This document shows positions 9,251 to 16,497 of a stretch of 36,561 nucleotides of DNA, in pieces. Location: positions 1 to 36,561 of the IMG/VR virus record IMGVR_UViG_3300019758_000008, one strand, 5' to 3'. This stretch comes from a virus. Under the pieces are notes generated by a model. That model had not been told where the DNA came from and ran no database searches. It saw only the letters and a program-made list of their open reading frames with translations. How positions within the stretch are numbered: position 1 is the first letter of the stretch; each line of letters begins with the position of its first letter. Made by a program: the position numbers and the translations under genes.

Positions 9251-9550
9251 ATGAAATATTTACTAATCTTGATAAGTGTATTTTTAATGTTTGGGTGCTA
9301 TGAAGAAGAGCAGGTGACCACAAACCAATTGCTCGTTAATCAGTGCGATGATAATAGTGATTGTATTGATAATGATTTTCCCTTATGTGTTTTGACAAAT
9401 GATTTAGATAATAAAACGGAAAGATATGAATGTGTTCCTTATAACTGTTTTGGATGGGGAGGCGGTGCAACAGGGGATGGAAATCCGATTGTATCATATT
9501 CAAGAGATTTACAAGGTAATTGCTCAAAACATATAATTGATGAAAACTAA
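9251..9550 (+). CDS. Small Cys-rich lipoprotein
   Basis: A 99-residue protein behind AAGGAG. The N-terminus MKYLLILISVFLMFGCYEE is a type II signal sequence: a Lys, a hydrophobic core, then a lipobox-like MFGC with Cys16 as the lipidated residue. The mature part has six more Cys (including DDNSDC, FPLC, YECVPYNC), enough for three disulfides, so it should act outside the cytoplasm. Phage lipoproteins made from tail regions often block superinfection or DNA injection; that role is inference. It could also assist lysis. The minus-strand frame here is a shadow. Confidence 0.7.
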   Translation: MKYLLILISVFLMFGCYEEEQVTTNQLLVNQCDDNSDCIDNDFPLCVLTNDLDNKTERYECVPYNCFGWGGGATGDGNPIVSYSRDLQGNCSKHIIDEN

Positions 9551-9564
9551 TAAATCCAATAATC

Positions 9565-9593
9565 TTGACAAATTTAATTAATAAAGTTATAAA
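9565..9593 (+). promoter_or_regulatory. Strong promoter for the 175-residue virion protein
   Basis: TTGACA (9565-9570) and TATAAA (9588-9593) with a 17-base spacer. It lies in the 76-base gap behind the lipoprotein gene. The following gene has a TTAGGAGG site, so high expression is expected. Confidence 0.75.
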
Positions 9594-9626
9594 TAATCAG
9601 TCTTTAATTATTTCTTAGGAGGAAAT

Positions 9627-10154
9627 ATGTCAATTATAAAAACTACAGGCTCAAAACAAGTTGAGTTTTTACAAGCAAATTATAACGGAAGAATGCTGTC
9701 TTTAAAATCAGTTGGAGGATCATGTCATTATGTTCCTGTTTCAGATTCTAGTTTATTAGCTGGAATTACAGCAATTAGAACAGCAGAAGCAACAGTTACA
9801 GTTTCAGATATGGTAGAAGCTGCAAGTGGTGTTATTACTTATACTGTAGCAGATTCAAGTTTATTCAGAGTTGGCGAGTCTATCCCCGTTTTACAATCTT
9901 CCGTTCAAGTTGGAGCAATTACAGTTAAGTCTTTAGCAAGTGCAACAACTATAACAGCTAATCAGTCAAATGGTTCAAGTTATACACCTGCTGATGATGA
10001 TGACTTATTATTAAGAGAAGATGAATTTATTGCAGAAGATGATAGTAATAAATTTGCAAGTAATCAATATAAATACCTAGTTCTTCAGTCAGAATCTTCA
10101 TCTGTTAAGTTAGTAGTAGAATTATTAGGTACGGGTCTAGTAAAAAAGTATTAA
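9627..10154 (+). CDS. Abundant virion protein, short form of a frameshifted fibre
   Basis: A 175-residue protein with its own strong promoter and an AGGAGG site. It is beta-rich in Val, Ser, Thr and Ala. Residues about 70-125 (LFRVGESIPVLQ, then TTITANQSNG) resemble a module found in the tail tube and hub proteins. It ends Val-Lys-Lys-Tyr-stop, where the two Lys codons form part of A AAA AAG. The frame that follows is open but lacks a good start. I infer that most ribosomes stop here to give the abundant short form, while some shift to make a long fibre. It could be a decoration or fibre-base protein. Confidence 0.65.
   Translation: MSIIKTTGSKQVEFLQANYNGRMLSLKSVGGSCHYVPVSDSSLLAGITAIRTAEATVTVSDMVEAASGVITYTVADSSLFRVGESIPVLQSSVQVGAITVKSLASATTITANQSNGSSYTPADDDDLLLREDEFIAEDDSNKFASNQYKYLVLQSESSSVKLVVELLGTGLVKKY
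10142..10148 (+). promoter_or_regulatory. A AAA AAG slippery heptamer
   Basis: In the zero frame the codons read GTA AAA AAG TAT TAA, so the heptamer is in the exact phase needed for -1 slippage of two Lys tRNAs, as in E. coli dnaX. Six bases later a large stem-loop begins. The zero-frame stop lies two codons beyond the slip site. Confidence 0.78.
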
Positions 10155-11650
10155 GCCGAGCAAAGATTTTTCCTAAATGCTTACCTTCTCAAGAAGACCT
10201 TGAGGCTGTGTATTTAGGAAAAGTTGCCCCTTCCTCGGCGGGGGTGGTCTATGATGAAAGTGGAAATAGTAATGATGCACAGCTGGTTAATTCTTATGCT
10301 ATGCAAGGAGATGGGGTTGTATATGCTGAAGCAGGTAACGCAGCAGTTCATGATGGCTTAAATTTTACAGGTGCTATAATTTGGTATAACAATGATACAA
10401 TAGGCTCTCTAGGTGGTAAATTTTTAGCTTCAGTAGGAAATAAAGAGTTGACTTGGTATCAAAGTACTATTACTAATTTAAAATTATTCTATAGTGGGGA
10501 TGGCATAACAGAATCTGTTGCTAATTTTGCTATTATTTCCGGGTGGAATACACTTGAATATGAGTTTAATAATGGTGTTTTTAGTTACATATTAAACGGA
10601 GTTTCTAGTTCTCTAACTTTAGCATATACTAGCATAAATACAGGGGCGGCTAATCTTAGTTTATTCGCTCAAACGGGTGGTATTGCAAAGTTTAGTGGCA
10701 AAATAGCTTATTTTAAATATGGAAATGCAGAGTTTAATCTTTGCAATGGTGGCTTAATAGAAGCTATCCCCAACACTGGAACTGCTGGAGGCGACGCAAC
10801 ATTATTTAACGCAACTTATCCAACTTTATGGGCTTTACAAGATGTTTTCCATTACAATTTCCTAAACGGTTTTGACCTCTACGAAAATGGAAATGTAGCT
10901 GAAGAAATCAGAGTTCCTATCGGTCATACATTTTCTCAAGTAGGTTATACTTTAACTTCTAGCAATCTAGCAGGGATTTGGCATAATGGAGCAGAAACAG
11001 AGATAGAATTTCCTGCTACCCTTTCTTCTGTACAAGATGTTACTCCTATAAGTAGTTTAACAAATAATAAATATTTGGAATTCATAAATGGAAGTGTTAA
11101 GGAAGCTACTAATCAGGTAAATGTATTTGAGGTGGTCAATGGAGCTAGATTTTTCGCAGCAGCTGGATCAACATCTTATTTATGGTTTAATAATGCAGAA
11201 GCTATAGCTGGAAGAACTTATAACTACTATTTAGAGGTTATCGGGACAACTAGTTCTATATATTTAACACTAGGAAATATTAATTTTGGTTCTTTTTCTA
11301 ATGGAATATATACTGGTTCTTTAACTCCAACCGTAGATGGCAATATAAGACTAGCTAGAAATACTTCTCCAGTTGATTTAATAGTTTCTAAACTCTATGT
11401 TTGGGAAGCAGACACAGTTCCACCTCTAAGCTACGAGGAAATGGAGTCTAATTATAATGGTGCTGATATAGTATTTAGCAACACAGAAGAGAATAAGAAG
11501 AAGAAGATAGTTGCTTATGACAGTGCAAGAACAACAGACGAAATGATAACAATTCAAAAATGCATAGATGCAAAAACAGGAATTGATGTATTAAATGATG
11601 AAAATGGCCCTGTTTATAGTGTAGAGGGGTTACTAGTCTTAATTCCATAA
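10148..11650 (+). CDS. Frameshift extension: LamG-like tail fibre / adhesin part
   Basis: An open frame of 500 codons in the -1 frame. Fused to the first 174 residues of the upstream gene it would make about 674 residues. The first possible start is GTG at 10208, with GAGG only a few bases away, so independent initiation looks poor; codons before it already read as ordinary protein. Early residues include YDESGNSNDAQLVNS, typical of LamG/concanavalin-like jelly-roll domains, followed by repeated Gly/Asn/Ser/Tyr-rich strands. A sugar-binding fibre or adhesin is likely. The C-terminal 60 residues (EENKKKKIVAYDS) are more charged, perhaps a cap domain. Confidence 0.65.
   Translation, partial: VLSRAKIFPKCLPSQEDLEAVYLGKVAPSSAGVVYDESGNSNDAQLVNSYAMQGDGVVYAEAGNAAVHDGLNFTGAIIWYNNDTIGSLGGKFLASVGNKELTWYQSTITNLKLFYSGDGITESVANFAIISGWNTLEYEFNNGVFSYILNGVSSSLTLAYTSINTGAANLSLFAQTGGIAKFSGKIAYFKYGNAEFNLCNGGLIEAIPNTGTAGGDATLFNATYPTLWALQDVFHYNFLNGFDLYENGNVAEEIRVPIGHTFSQVGYTLTSSNLAGIWHNGAETEIEFPATLSSVQDVTPISSLTNNKYLEFINGSVKEATNQVNVFEVVNGARFFAAAGSTSYLWFNNAEAIAGRTYNYYLEVIGTTSSIYLTLGNINFGSFSNGIYTGSLTPTVDGNIRLARNTSPVDLIVSKLYVWEADTVPPLSYEEMESNYNGADIVFSNTEENKKKKIVAYDSARTTDEMITIQKCIDAKTGIDVLNDENGPVYSVEGLLVLIP
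10155..10239 (+). promoter_or_regulatory. Nested stem-loop, probable frameshift stimulator
   Basis: Three nested helices are visible. The outer one pairs GCCGAG (10155-10160) with CTCGGC (10234-10239). The middle one pairs TTTTCCTAAAT (10168-10178) with ATTTAGGAAAA (10212-10222) and extends by an A-T and two G-U pairs. The inner one pairs CTCAAG (10188-10193) with CTTGAG (10199-10204) around a five-base loop. The outer helix starts six bases after the slippery heptamer, the usual spacing for a stimulator. Confidence 0.75.
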
Positions 11651-11661
11651 AGGGGGATAAA

Positions 11662-12900
11662 ATGACTCAAAAATTAAGTAAAACAGTGGATGCTGTTAAT
11701 GCTATTATAAATGAAATAACTGCAACAACAGGAGATGATGTTGGTCTATCTATCACAACTGGTCAACTAAGTATAGGCTCCCCAGGAAGCCCTCAAGAGG
11801 CTGTTTTTGGAGGTGGGGATTCTTATCCTGTCGGGAATAATAATTCTATTGCTTTTCATGCAGATATGGCAAATTTAACTGATTTGGTTCTAACAGGTGC
11901 AACAGATGTTACAATTATCTTGGGCTCTGATAATTCAAGTAATACTGGATTATTTGGAGGAACTGCAGCAGGCAAAATGCTACTTGTAGGCTCCGATTAT
12001 CCGTTTGGTGGAGCTAAAGCAAAGATTATAACTAAAGCTGTTATGGATGCAACTCTTGTAACTGCTGAATATATGGCGAGCTCTAATGTGTGGATTCCTG
12101 CAACTGTTATGGCTACGACATCAAGCGACCCAAAAAGGCAAATGAATATTGAAATAGGAACAACTCAAGATGGCATTAGTGAGCATTGGAGATTTGGATT
12201 CAACCCTTTATCACTTCCTGTTTCTTGGGATAAAGTAACAATGACAATTGATGAAGTAGAGTATAATAAGTATTGGGCTAGAATAAGACTTACTGATGCA
12301 ATAACAACAGATATGGTATTAGAACAAATAAAACTCCACACTAATAGAGTTGAAATTGACGAAACTGGAAATGAGTATTTTGGAAGGGCAAGAACTCCTA
12401 GGCAACTATCTTTTGGTTGGGGCGATACACTACAGCTTGAAGGTTATTCTCCTGCAAATGAAACGATAGATATTGGTGTTGGGATTAGTCTAGTTTACAC
12501 AGACAATGAGTTTTCAGCAAGTGCGATAGATGGAAGAGGTGGTATATTAAATATCCCAGCAGGTATTGATACAAGTATTCCTTTGATTATGGTTTTTGTA
12601 TGGCAACCTCTTGTAAATACGGCGGGGGATGTAGTTTATAGGATTGAAAGTGTACAGAAAAAAGAAGGGGACACAATGGATAATTTAACAGCTCCCGAAA
12701 CAACAGAAGGAACTGTTAGTGTGGAGGCTGGAAGTGATAATAAATTATTTATAACTAAGATACTTATAAATATAGAAAGATTGAATCCTGGCGAGCTTTT
12801 AGGTTTTGCATTCAAGAGAATTGGTAATGATGCAGCCGATACTTTAGCAGGTAGCATTGCAATCTCTAAAATAGGGATTGTTGGTCATTATTGGAGATAA
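11662..12900 (+). CDS. Second tail fibre / receptor-binding protein candidate
   Basis: A 412-residue protein behind AGGGGG. A Gly/Ser/Thr/Asp-rich beta protein with a short helical N-terminus (residues 1-20), which may attach to the tail. Motifs such as FGWGDTLQLEGYSPANETI and the C-terminal GIVGHYWR suggest a compact terminal domain. It follows the frameshifted fibre and precedes the lysis region, a normal place for receptor-binding proteins. No enzyme motif is seen. The ATG-shifted frame on the minus strand is a shadow. Confidence 0.6.
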   Translation: MTQKLSKTVDAVNAIINEITATTGDDVGLSITTGQLSIGSPGSPQEAVFGGGDSYPVGNNNSIAFHADMANLTDLVLTGATDVTIILGSDNSSNTGLFGGTAAGKMLLVGSDYPFGGAKAKIITKAVMDATLVTAEYMASSNVWIPATVMATTSSDPKRQMNIEIGTTQDGISEHWRFGFNPLSLPVSWDKVTMTIDEVEYNKYWARIRLTDAITTDMVLEQIKLHTNRVEIDETGNEYFGRARTPRQLSFGWGDTLQLEGYSPANETIDIGVGISLVYTDNEFSASAIDGRGGILNIPAGIDTSIPLIMVFVWQPLVNTAGDVVYRIESVQKKEGDTMDNLTAPETTEGTVSVEAGSDNKLFITKILINIERLNPGELLGFAFKRIGNDAADTLAGSIAISKIGIVGHYWR

Positions 12901-12902
12901 AA

Positions 12903-13205
12903 ATGTATATTAAAATATTAATTCAAGATGTTTTAGATGGTAATATTTCCCCTTTTGTGGGCATAGAACTAGCAGAAATTTTACAGAAACATGGGTTGAA
13001 AGTCTATGCAAGCGATGATTTAGGGGATATCTTAGAGTACACAGATATAGAAGATTATAGATACCTTCTTGTTCGTGCTTCAGATATGAAAAATAGGTGT
13101 AGAAACATAATTGAAACAGAAGAGGAAAGGCAAGATATCCTTGCGTATATAGAAAAAATGGGATTTGAAACGGTGGAGGAATTACCTTTACAAAATATTA
13201 TCTAA
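12903..13205 (+). CDS. Small hypothetical protein after the fibre gene
   Basis: I place the start at ATG 12903 behind TTGGAGAT, giving 100 residues; an upstream in-frame TTG at 12891 lacks a site. It is acidic and mixed alpha/beta, with strands near the N-terminus (YIKILIQDVL) and helices after residue 65. I do not recognise a family. A fibre-assembly chaperone is possible from the position, but nothing in the sequence shows it. Confidence 0.6.
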   Translation: MYIKILIQDVLDGNISPFVGIELAEILQKHGLKVYASDDLGDILEYTDIEDYRYLLVRASDMKNRCRNIIETEEERQDILAYIEKMGFETVEELPLQNII

Positions 13206-13206
13206 C

Positions 13207-13234
13207 TTGACAAATCATAATAAAATAGTAGAAT
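13207..13234 (+). promoter_or_regulatory. Promoter for the lysis cassette
   Basis: TTGACA (13207-13212) and TAGAAT (13229-13234), 16 bases apart, directly behind the stop of the previous gene. The next gene, a small membrane protein, starts with GTG behind GGAGG. The TAGAAT box is shared with the capsid promoter at 36064. Confidence 0.68.
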
Positions 13235-13259
13235 ATAAAAGAAGTGTGGAGGCGAACAA

Positions 13260-13490
13260 GTGAAAATATACAATTTCTTTTTTAATAGTAAATTATCCAC
13301 AATACTAACTTTTTTAATGATATTAAGTGCATTAAACACTATAAATAATTTTAATCTAAAATATGAAAACTATAATCTAAAAAAAGAACTTAAAAAATGT
13401 GAACAAATAAAATTAATCCCTCATTGCTCAGAGAGGGAAATTATTTTATTTAAAGATGTGATTGATAAATGTTTTATAGAGAGAGATTAG
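13260..13490 (+). CDS. Small membrane protein, holin or spanin candidate
   Basis: A 76-residue protein starting with GTG behind GGAGGCG. Residues about 12-30 (LSTILTFLMILSALNTI) form one membrane segment. The rest is a charged helix with Lys/Glu and three Cys. One N-terminal membrane segment plus a helical tail fits a small class III-like holin or an inner-membrane spanin. It is the first gene of a cassette that contains the M15 peptidase, which favours a lysis role. It could instead be an unrelated anchored protein. Confidence 0.55.
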   Translation: MKIYNFFFNSKLSTILTFLMILSALNTINNFNLKYENYNLKKELKKCEQIKLIPHCSEREIILFKDVIDKCFIERD

Positions 13491-13498
13491 GAGGGAAA

Positions 13499-13681
13499 GT
13501 GAAAAAAAGACAGGCAAAAAAATTCTTTAAAGATAGCTCGGTATATTTAACCTTGTATCCGCATCATACTTATTTCGACGAAAGGGCTTATATTTATAGT
13601 CAAGGATGGTTCGATAAAGGCTTTTGGAGAGATTACAGAAAGGCATTGACAAGATTAATAAAAAAGGATAGTCATGCTTAA
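13499..13681 (+). CDS. Small basic hypothetical protein
   Basis: I choose GTG 13499, eight bases behind TAGGAGGG, which gives 60 residues; an in-frame upstream ATG at 13469 lies inside the previous gene. The protein is basic and rich in aromatics (YLTLYPHHTYFDERAYIY). No family is recognised. It overlaps the next zinc-ribbon gene by eight bases, so expression is coupled within the lysis cassette. Confidence 0.55.
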   Translation: MKKRQAKKFFKDSSVYLTLYPHHTYFDERAYIYSQGWFDKGFWRDYRKALTRLIKKDSHA

Positions 13682-13805
13682 ATATGTAACTTGTCCAAAT
13701 TGCGAAACTGATAACTATTCTGAAGATTGGCAAATGATGGAAAAACCTATAATGATTGAGTGTGAAAAATGTGGTCACTATCTAATAATAAAGGAGGGTG
13801 AGTGA
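13674..13805 (+). CDS. 43-residue zinc-ribbon protein
   Basis: A short gene with CPNC near residue 7 and CEKCG near residue 31, a four-Cys zinc ribbon. It overlaps both neighbours: its ATG lies in the end of the previous gene, and its TGA overlaps the next GTG. Small zinc ribbons of this type are common in phage genomes; they may bind nucleic acid or a host protein. Function unknown. Confidence 0.62.
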   Translation: MLKYVTCPNCETDNYSEDWQMMEKPIMIECEKCGHYLIIKEGE

Positions 13806-14473
13806 AATACCTAGAAGCACCAAAACAGCCCGTAACAGCTTATAAAAAGAAAAAGATAGTTATACTAACCTTATTACAGTTTAGCTTGTTAGGCTTAGCA
13901 AATGCCTATGATAGACTTGTTATTTGCAATGGCTGTAGACCTAAATGGTTAACCGATATCTTACCCAAAAAACTTGATGCTATCCTTGCACCTTTTTTTG
14001 ATTTAATCTTTAAAAAAGCATGTGGAAATCATGACATAGTTTATTTTGTGGGTGGAACTGAAAGTGATAGAAAGAGAGGCGATAAGTACTTTAGATATGA
14101 GATGAATCAAGCTCTTAAATTAGTTACATGGGACGCTATACCTTATAAGAAATTAGAAAAAACTAAATGGTATCAAATTAAGTTAAAAAATATAGGTAGA
14201 GGGTTATATAATATTTTGCCCGCAATCGGTAATGGAGGAAAAGCAACAGGTAATTTCTTTAAAAGGCAGTATTATAAAATTAAAGTTTTTGAATACTATT
14301 TATTAGTTAGAAAAGCAGGGAAAGATAGCTTTAATTTCAAAGCTCCTATTACAAGTATTAAAGAATTTCCTTCTTATTTACCTTTAAATGATGTAATAGG
14401 GAATAACAATAAAACTTTTGTGTATGATGATCGTATACACTTAGAGAGTGAGCACTCAAAGAGGATGTTATGA
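13802..14473 (+). CDS. Phospholipase A2-like protein with export signal, lysis region
   Basis: A 223-residue protein starting with GTG behind AAGGAGGG. KKKKIVILTLLQFSLLGLA at about residues 16-34 looks like a signal peptide or anchor, with a possible cleavage after ANA. Then come CNGC (about 43-46) and ACGNHDIVYFVGGTESDRKR (about 73-92), followed by GDKYF. The C-x-x-HD-x-x-Y pattern with a later Asp resembles the His-Asp dyad of phospholipase A2 folds. The basic C-terminal half has no known domain. Next to the endolysin it may attack the membrane during lysis, or during entry. Enzyme activity is inference; the calcium loop is not clear. Confidence 0.5.
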   Translation: MKYLEAPKQPVTAYKKKKIVILTLLQFSLLGLANAYDRLVICNGCRPKWLTDILPKKLDAILAPFFDLIFKKACGNHDIVYFVGGTESDRKRGDKYFRYEMNQALKLVTWDAIPYKKLEKTKWYQIKLKNIGRGLYNILPAIGNGGKATGNFFKRQYYKIKVFEYYLLVRKAGKDSFNFKAPITSIKEFPSYLPLNDVIGNNNKTFVYDDRIHLESEHSKRML

Positions 14474-14544
14474 GTATTGCAGAAGAAGCACTAAAAGAAA
14501 ATATGAAAAGATTAATTGATTCAGAGAAGGGGAAAGATGATTAA
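14470..14544 (+). CDS. 24-residue coupling ORF before the endolysin
   Basis: Starts at an ATGA overlap with the previous gene and ends eight bases inside the endolysin gene. It encodes a charged helix (MSIAEEALKENMKRLIDSEK). The AAGGGG site of the endolysin lies inside it. It may serve mainly to couple translation across the gap. Whether the peptide has a function is unknown. Confidence 0.4.
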   Translation: MSIAEEALKENMKRLIDSEKGKDD

Positions 14545-15025
14545 AATTATCGGTTTTGATTTCAACAATCAAATTTACAAGATATTTAACGAAGAACAAA
14601 TAAACGCTAAATTTTCAAGAATTCTTGTTTCAAGCCACAGCGACACGATTTTAATGTCTGACAAGGATTATATCAAAGCTAGCCGTTTGCTTGGAAAATT
14701 GGAGCATATAGAGGCTTTAATATATAAAAGATTTGGTTATTATATTAATGTTGGCTCTGGGTATCGTACTCCTAAAATAAATAAAAAAATAGGTGGTGCT
14801 TTCTTTAGCCAGCATCCGTTTTGGGAAGCTTTAGACCTTCATTTTTACTCAGATAAAAATCTAACATCTAGAATTTTAGATAAAAAAAGATTAAGAGAAA
14901 TTTATGATTTTTTATGTAAATATTTAGATGATGAACTAAGACAGATTATTCTTTATAAGACTTTTATTCATGTTAGCTTGAATACTAATAGAAGGATTGT
15001 AAGAAAATTAAGAAAGGTTAAATAG
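14537..15025 (+). CDS. Endolysin, M15-type peptidase
   Basis: I start at ATG 14537 behind AAGGGG (162 residues), not at an upstream ATG inside the short ORF. Residues about 72-106 carry the hallmark GSGYRTPKIN, then GGAFFSQHPFWEALDLHF, where SxH and the later Asp are zinc ligands of the M15 peptidase family; IHVSLN near residue 149 supplies the third ligand. Such enzymes cut peptide bonds in the cell-wall peptidoglycan (L,D- or D,D-type). There is no wall-binding domain and no signal peptide, so export needs the holin. It closes the plus-strand late operon. Confidence 0.75.
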   Translation: MIKIIGFDFNNQIYKIFNEEQINAKFSRILVSSHSDTILMSDKDYIKASRLLGKLEHIEALIYKRFGYYINVGSGYRTPKINKKIGGAFFSQHPFWEALDLHFYSDKNLTSRILDKKRLREIYDFLCKYLDDELRQIILYKTFIHVSLNTNRRIVRKLRKVK

Positions 15026-15062
15026 TGGTTGTTTCCATTTTGGAAAATACTAATCTAGATTA

Positions 15063-15085
15063 AAAAATGACTTTACTTCATTTTT
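15063..15085. terminator. Possible bidirectional terminator between converging operons
   Basis: AAAAATGA (15063-15070) pairs with TCATTTTT (15078-15085) around a seven-base loop, giving a T-run in both directions. A second short stem, TTTCC (15032-15036) with GGAAA (15042-15046), lies just upstream. The stems are AT-rich and weak, but the place between two converging operons is right. Confidence 0.42.
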
Positions 15086-15242
15086 AATTCTCCTCTGGGA
15101 TTTCTTTGTCCCCACCTGCAACGACAAGCATGTTGCCGACTCTTTTTACCTTGTTTACAGCAATCCACGAACCGCCAAACCAAATATACAAATTATCATT
15201 CTTTATAATTTCTTTAATTATCTTTTCGTTATCTTCTTTCAT
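15084..15242 (-). CDS. 52-residue hypothetical protein, last gene of the minus operon
   Basis: Starts at ATG 15242 behind GAGGTTAG and overlaps the end of the previous gene by 14 bases. The first 20 residues are a charged helix; the remainder is beta-like (WFGGSWIAVNKVKRVGNMLV). No family recognised. Its stop falls in the terminator region. Confidence 0.55.
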   Translation of the reverse strand: MKEDNEKIIKEIIKNDNLYIWFGGSWIAVNKVKRVGNMLVVAGGDKEIPEEN

Positions 15243-15426
15243 GTGCTAACCTCGCTTCTATTTCCTTCCTTATCTCTTCAGCCTCTTTTACTGCACAGCT
15301 TGCACAGCATAAAATGTTATCTTCTCCGAGCTCGATAAAGTCTTGTAACTCCTCTTCCCCATTTAATTGTACTTCCCCCATTCCCCCACAATATGCACAT
15401 TTAGCAGCCATTTTATATATTTTCAT
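15229..15426 (-). CDS. 65-residue zinc-ribbon protein
   Basis: CAYCGG at about residues 10-15 and CCASC near 41-45 make a four-Cys zinc site, followed by a charged helix (AVKEAEEIRKEIEARL). Its ATG overlaps the stop of the 26-residue ORF before it and follows GAGGAGG. Possibly a small regulator that binds nucleic acid or RNA polymerase; no function is shown. Plus-strand frames here are shadows. Confidence 0.58.
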   Translation of the reverse strand: MKIYKMAAKCAYCGGMGEVQLNGEEELQDFIELGEDNILCCASCAVKEAEEIRKEIEARLAHERR

Positions 15427-15503
15427 TTTTCCTCCTCAAAATCCTTCCCTTTTTTCTTTAATTTCAACCATTCCTCTAGTCTTTCCATCACTTCAGATTC
15501 CAT
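15423..15503 (-). CDS. 26-residue ORF
   Basis: A very short gene joined by TAATG to the previous stop and by ATGA to the next start, with AAGGAG before it. It codes a charged helix (MESEVMERLEEWLKLKKKG). Tight overlap at both ends suggests that it is translated; a function is unknown. Confidence 0.42.
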   Translation of the reverse strand: MESEVMERLEEWLKLKKKGKDFEEEK

Positions 15504-15907
15504 TACTTCTCCTTTTCATCAGAAGGATATCTACCATCATATAAATCATTTTTAACATAAACAGTATGACTCTCGCTTCCTTCTCCAGAGCCTTTACCAT
15601 GACCTATAATACTTGCTACTCCTGCTAATCCATATCCTAAAGCCATTTCAGCCATATGCCTAGCCATTTGAGCAGCTACAAGAGGTGCATATTTTTTCTT
15701 TTCAAGCTCTGAAAGCTCACTTCTTAAATTAATATTAACATGTAAAAGCTTTCTTTTATATTCCTTTAATTTCTCATTTTCCTTTCTATATTTTTCAAGA
15801 AGCTCCTCTCTAATTTTATCAGCCTCTAACAAGATTTTTATCTTAGCCTTCAACTTTTTATTTTCAATAACTAATTCACTATAATCGTTTAATTCATTAT
15901 AACTCAT
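15503..15907 (-). CDS. Coiled-coil protein with hydrophobic Gly/Ala segment
   Basis: A 134-residue protein. Residues about 10-70 form a Lys/Glu/Leu coiled coil. Residues about 75-105 (APLVAAQMARHMAEMALGYG) are hydrophobic and end in a Gly/Ser-rich stretch. The start overlaps the previous stop (ATGA). I do not recognise it; a membrane-associating or self-assembling accessory protein is possible. Confidence 0.55.
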   Translation of the reverse strand: MSYNELNDYSELVIENKKLKAKIKILLEADKIREELLEKYRKENEKLKEYKRKLLHVNINLRSELSELEKKKYAPLVAAQMARHMAEMALGYGLAGVASIIGHGKGSGEGSESHTVYVKNDLYDGRYPSDEKEK

Positions 15908-16161
15908 TTTCCCTCCACAGACGGCAAACTTTTTTTAATAAGTTCCCATTCTTTTTTGCTGCAATTTTCAAGGTCATAACTAGAATTATTATTTTCTAAT
16001 GAATAATGCTTTCCATTAATTATAATTCTATGCCCGTCAACCCCTTTTATATAAAAATCACAATCTCCATATAAATCTATTAATTCAGATATCCTTTTAA
16101 AAGATTTAGTTCTTTTGTCATAATCTAATAATTCACTCAGCTTAATAGTTCTATTTCTCAT
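15904..16161 (-). CDS. 85-residue hypothetical protein
   Basis: Overlaps both neighbours by four bases (ATGA). The N-terminus (MRNRTIKLSELLDYDKRT) is basic and may be a helix; a beta hairpin seems likely near residues 35-55 (FYIKGVDGHRIIINGKHY). No recognised family. Part of the minus-strand small-gene operon behind the KilA-N gene. Confidence 0.55.
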   Translation of the reverse strand: MRNRTIKLSELLDYDKRTKSFKRISELIDLYGDCDFYIKGVDGHRIIINGKHYSLENNNSSYDLENCSKKEWELIKKSLPSVEGK

Positions 16162-16496
16162 TTTTTTGCTCCTAATTTTAACCTATCTTCATTCAATCTC
16201 TTAATATTCTTAACAGTTATCGCGTCCTGCTCTTCTTTAGTTCGATTAAATACTGCAAAAGCTTCATTTTTGTAGATACTAATAACAAGATCATAATCAA
16301 TCAAAAAAATATCACTTTTAGATAATTCAATTTTATCTTTATCATCAATTTTATAAACTTCTTGAGCTATTTCAAACTCATATTTATTTAAAAAACTAAC
16401 ATAATGTAAACTCTTTTTTAATAATCTATTCAACTCTTCTAGTATTTCGATACCTTCAAATTCTCTCTTTTTTGGTTCATAATATAAGTCACTCAT
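16158..16496 (-). CDS. 112-residue hypothetical protein
   Basis: I start at ATG 16496 behind AGGAGAT; the longer frame from 16535 overlaps a small membrane gene and lacks a site. The protein is mostly helical and acidic. No family is recognised. It ends with an ATGA overlap to the next gene, so it is in one transcription unit with the KilA-N gene upstream. Confidence 0.55.
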   Translation of the reverse strand: MSDLYYEPKKREFEGIEILEELNRLLKKSLHYVSFLNKYEFEIAQEVYKIDDKDKIELSKSDIFLIDYDLVISIYKNEAFAVFNRTKEEQDAITVKNIKRLNEDRLKLGAKK

Positions 16497-16497
16497 T

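Noticed and set aside
10208-11650. The fibre part as an independent gene from GTG 10208
   Set aside because: GAGG is too close to the GTG, the upstream codons in this frame are already protein-like, and the slippery site plus stem-loop explain entry by frameshift.
15025-15084. tRNA or other structured RNA gene between converging operons
   Set aside because: Only short AT-rich stems are visible, with no cloverleaf; a weak terminator is enough.
15314-15555. Two overlapping plus-strand ORFs
   Set aside because: They are mirror frames of the minus-strand small-gene operon and lack ribosome sites.
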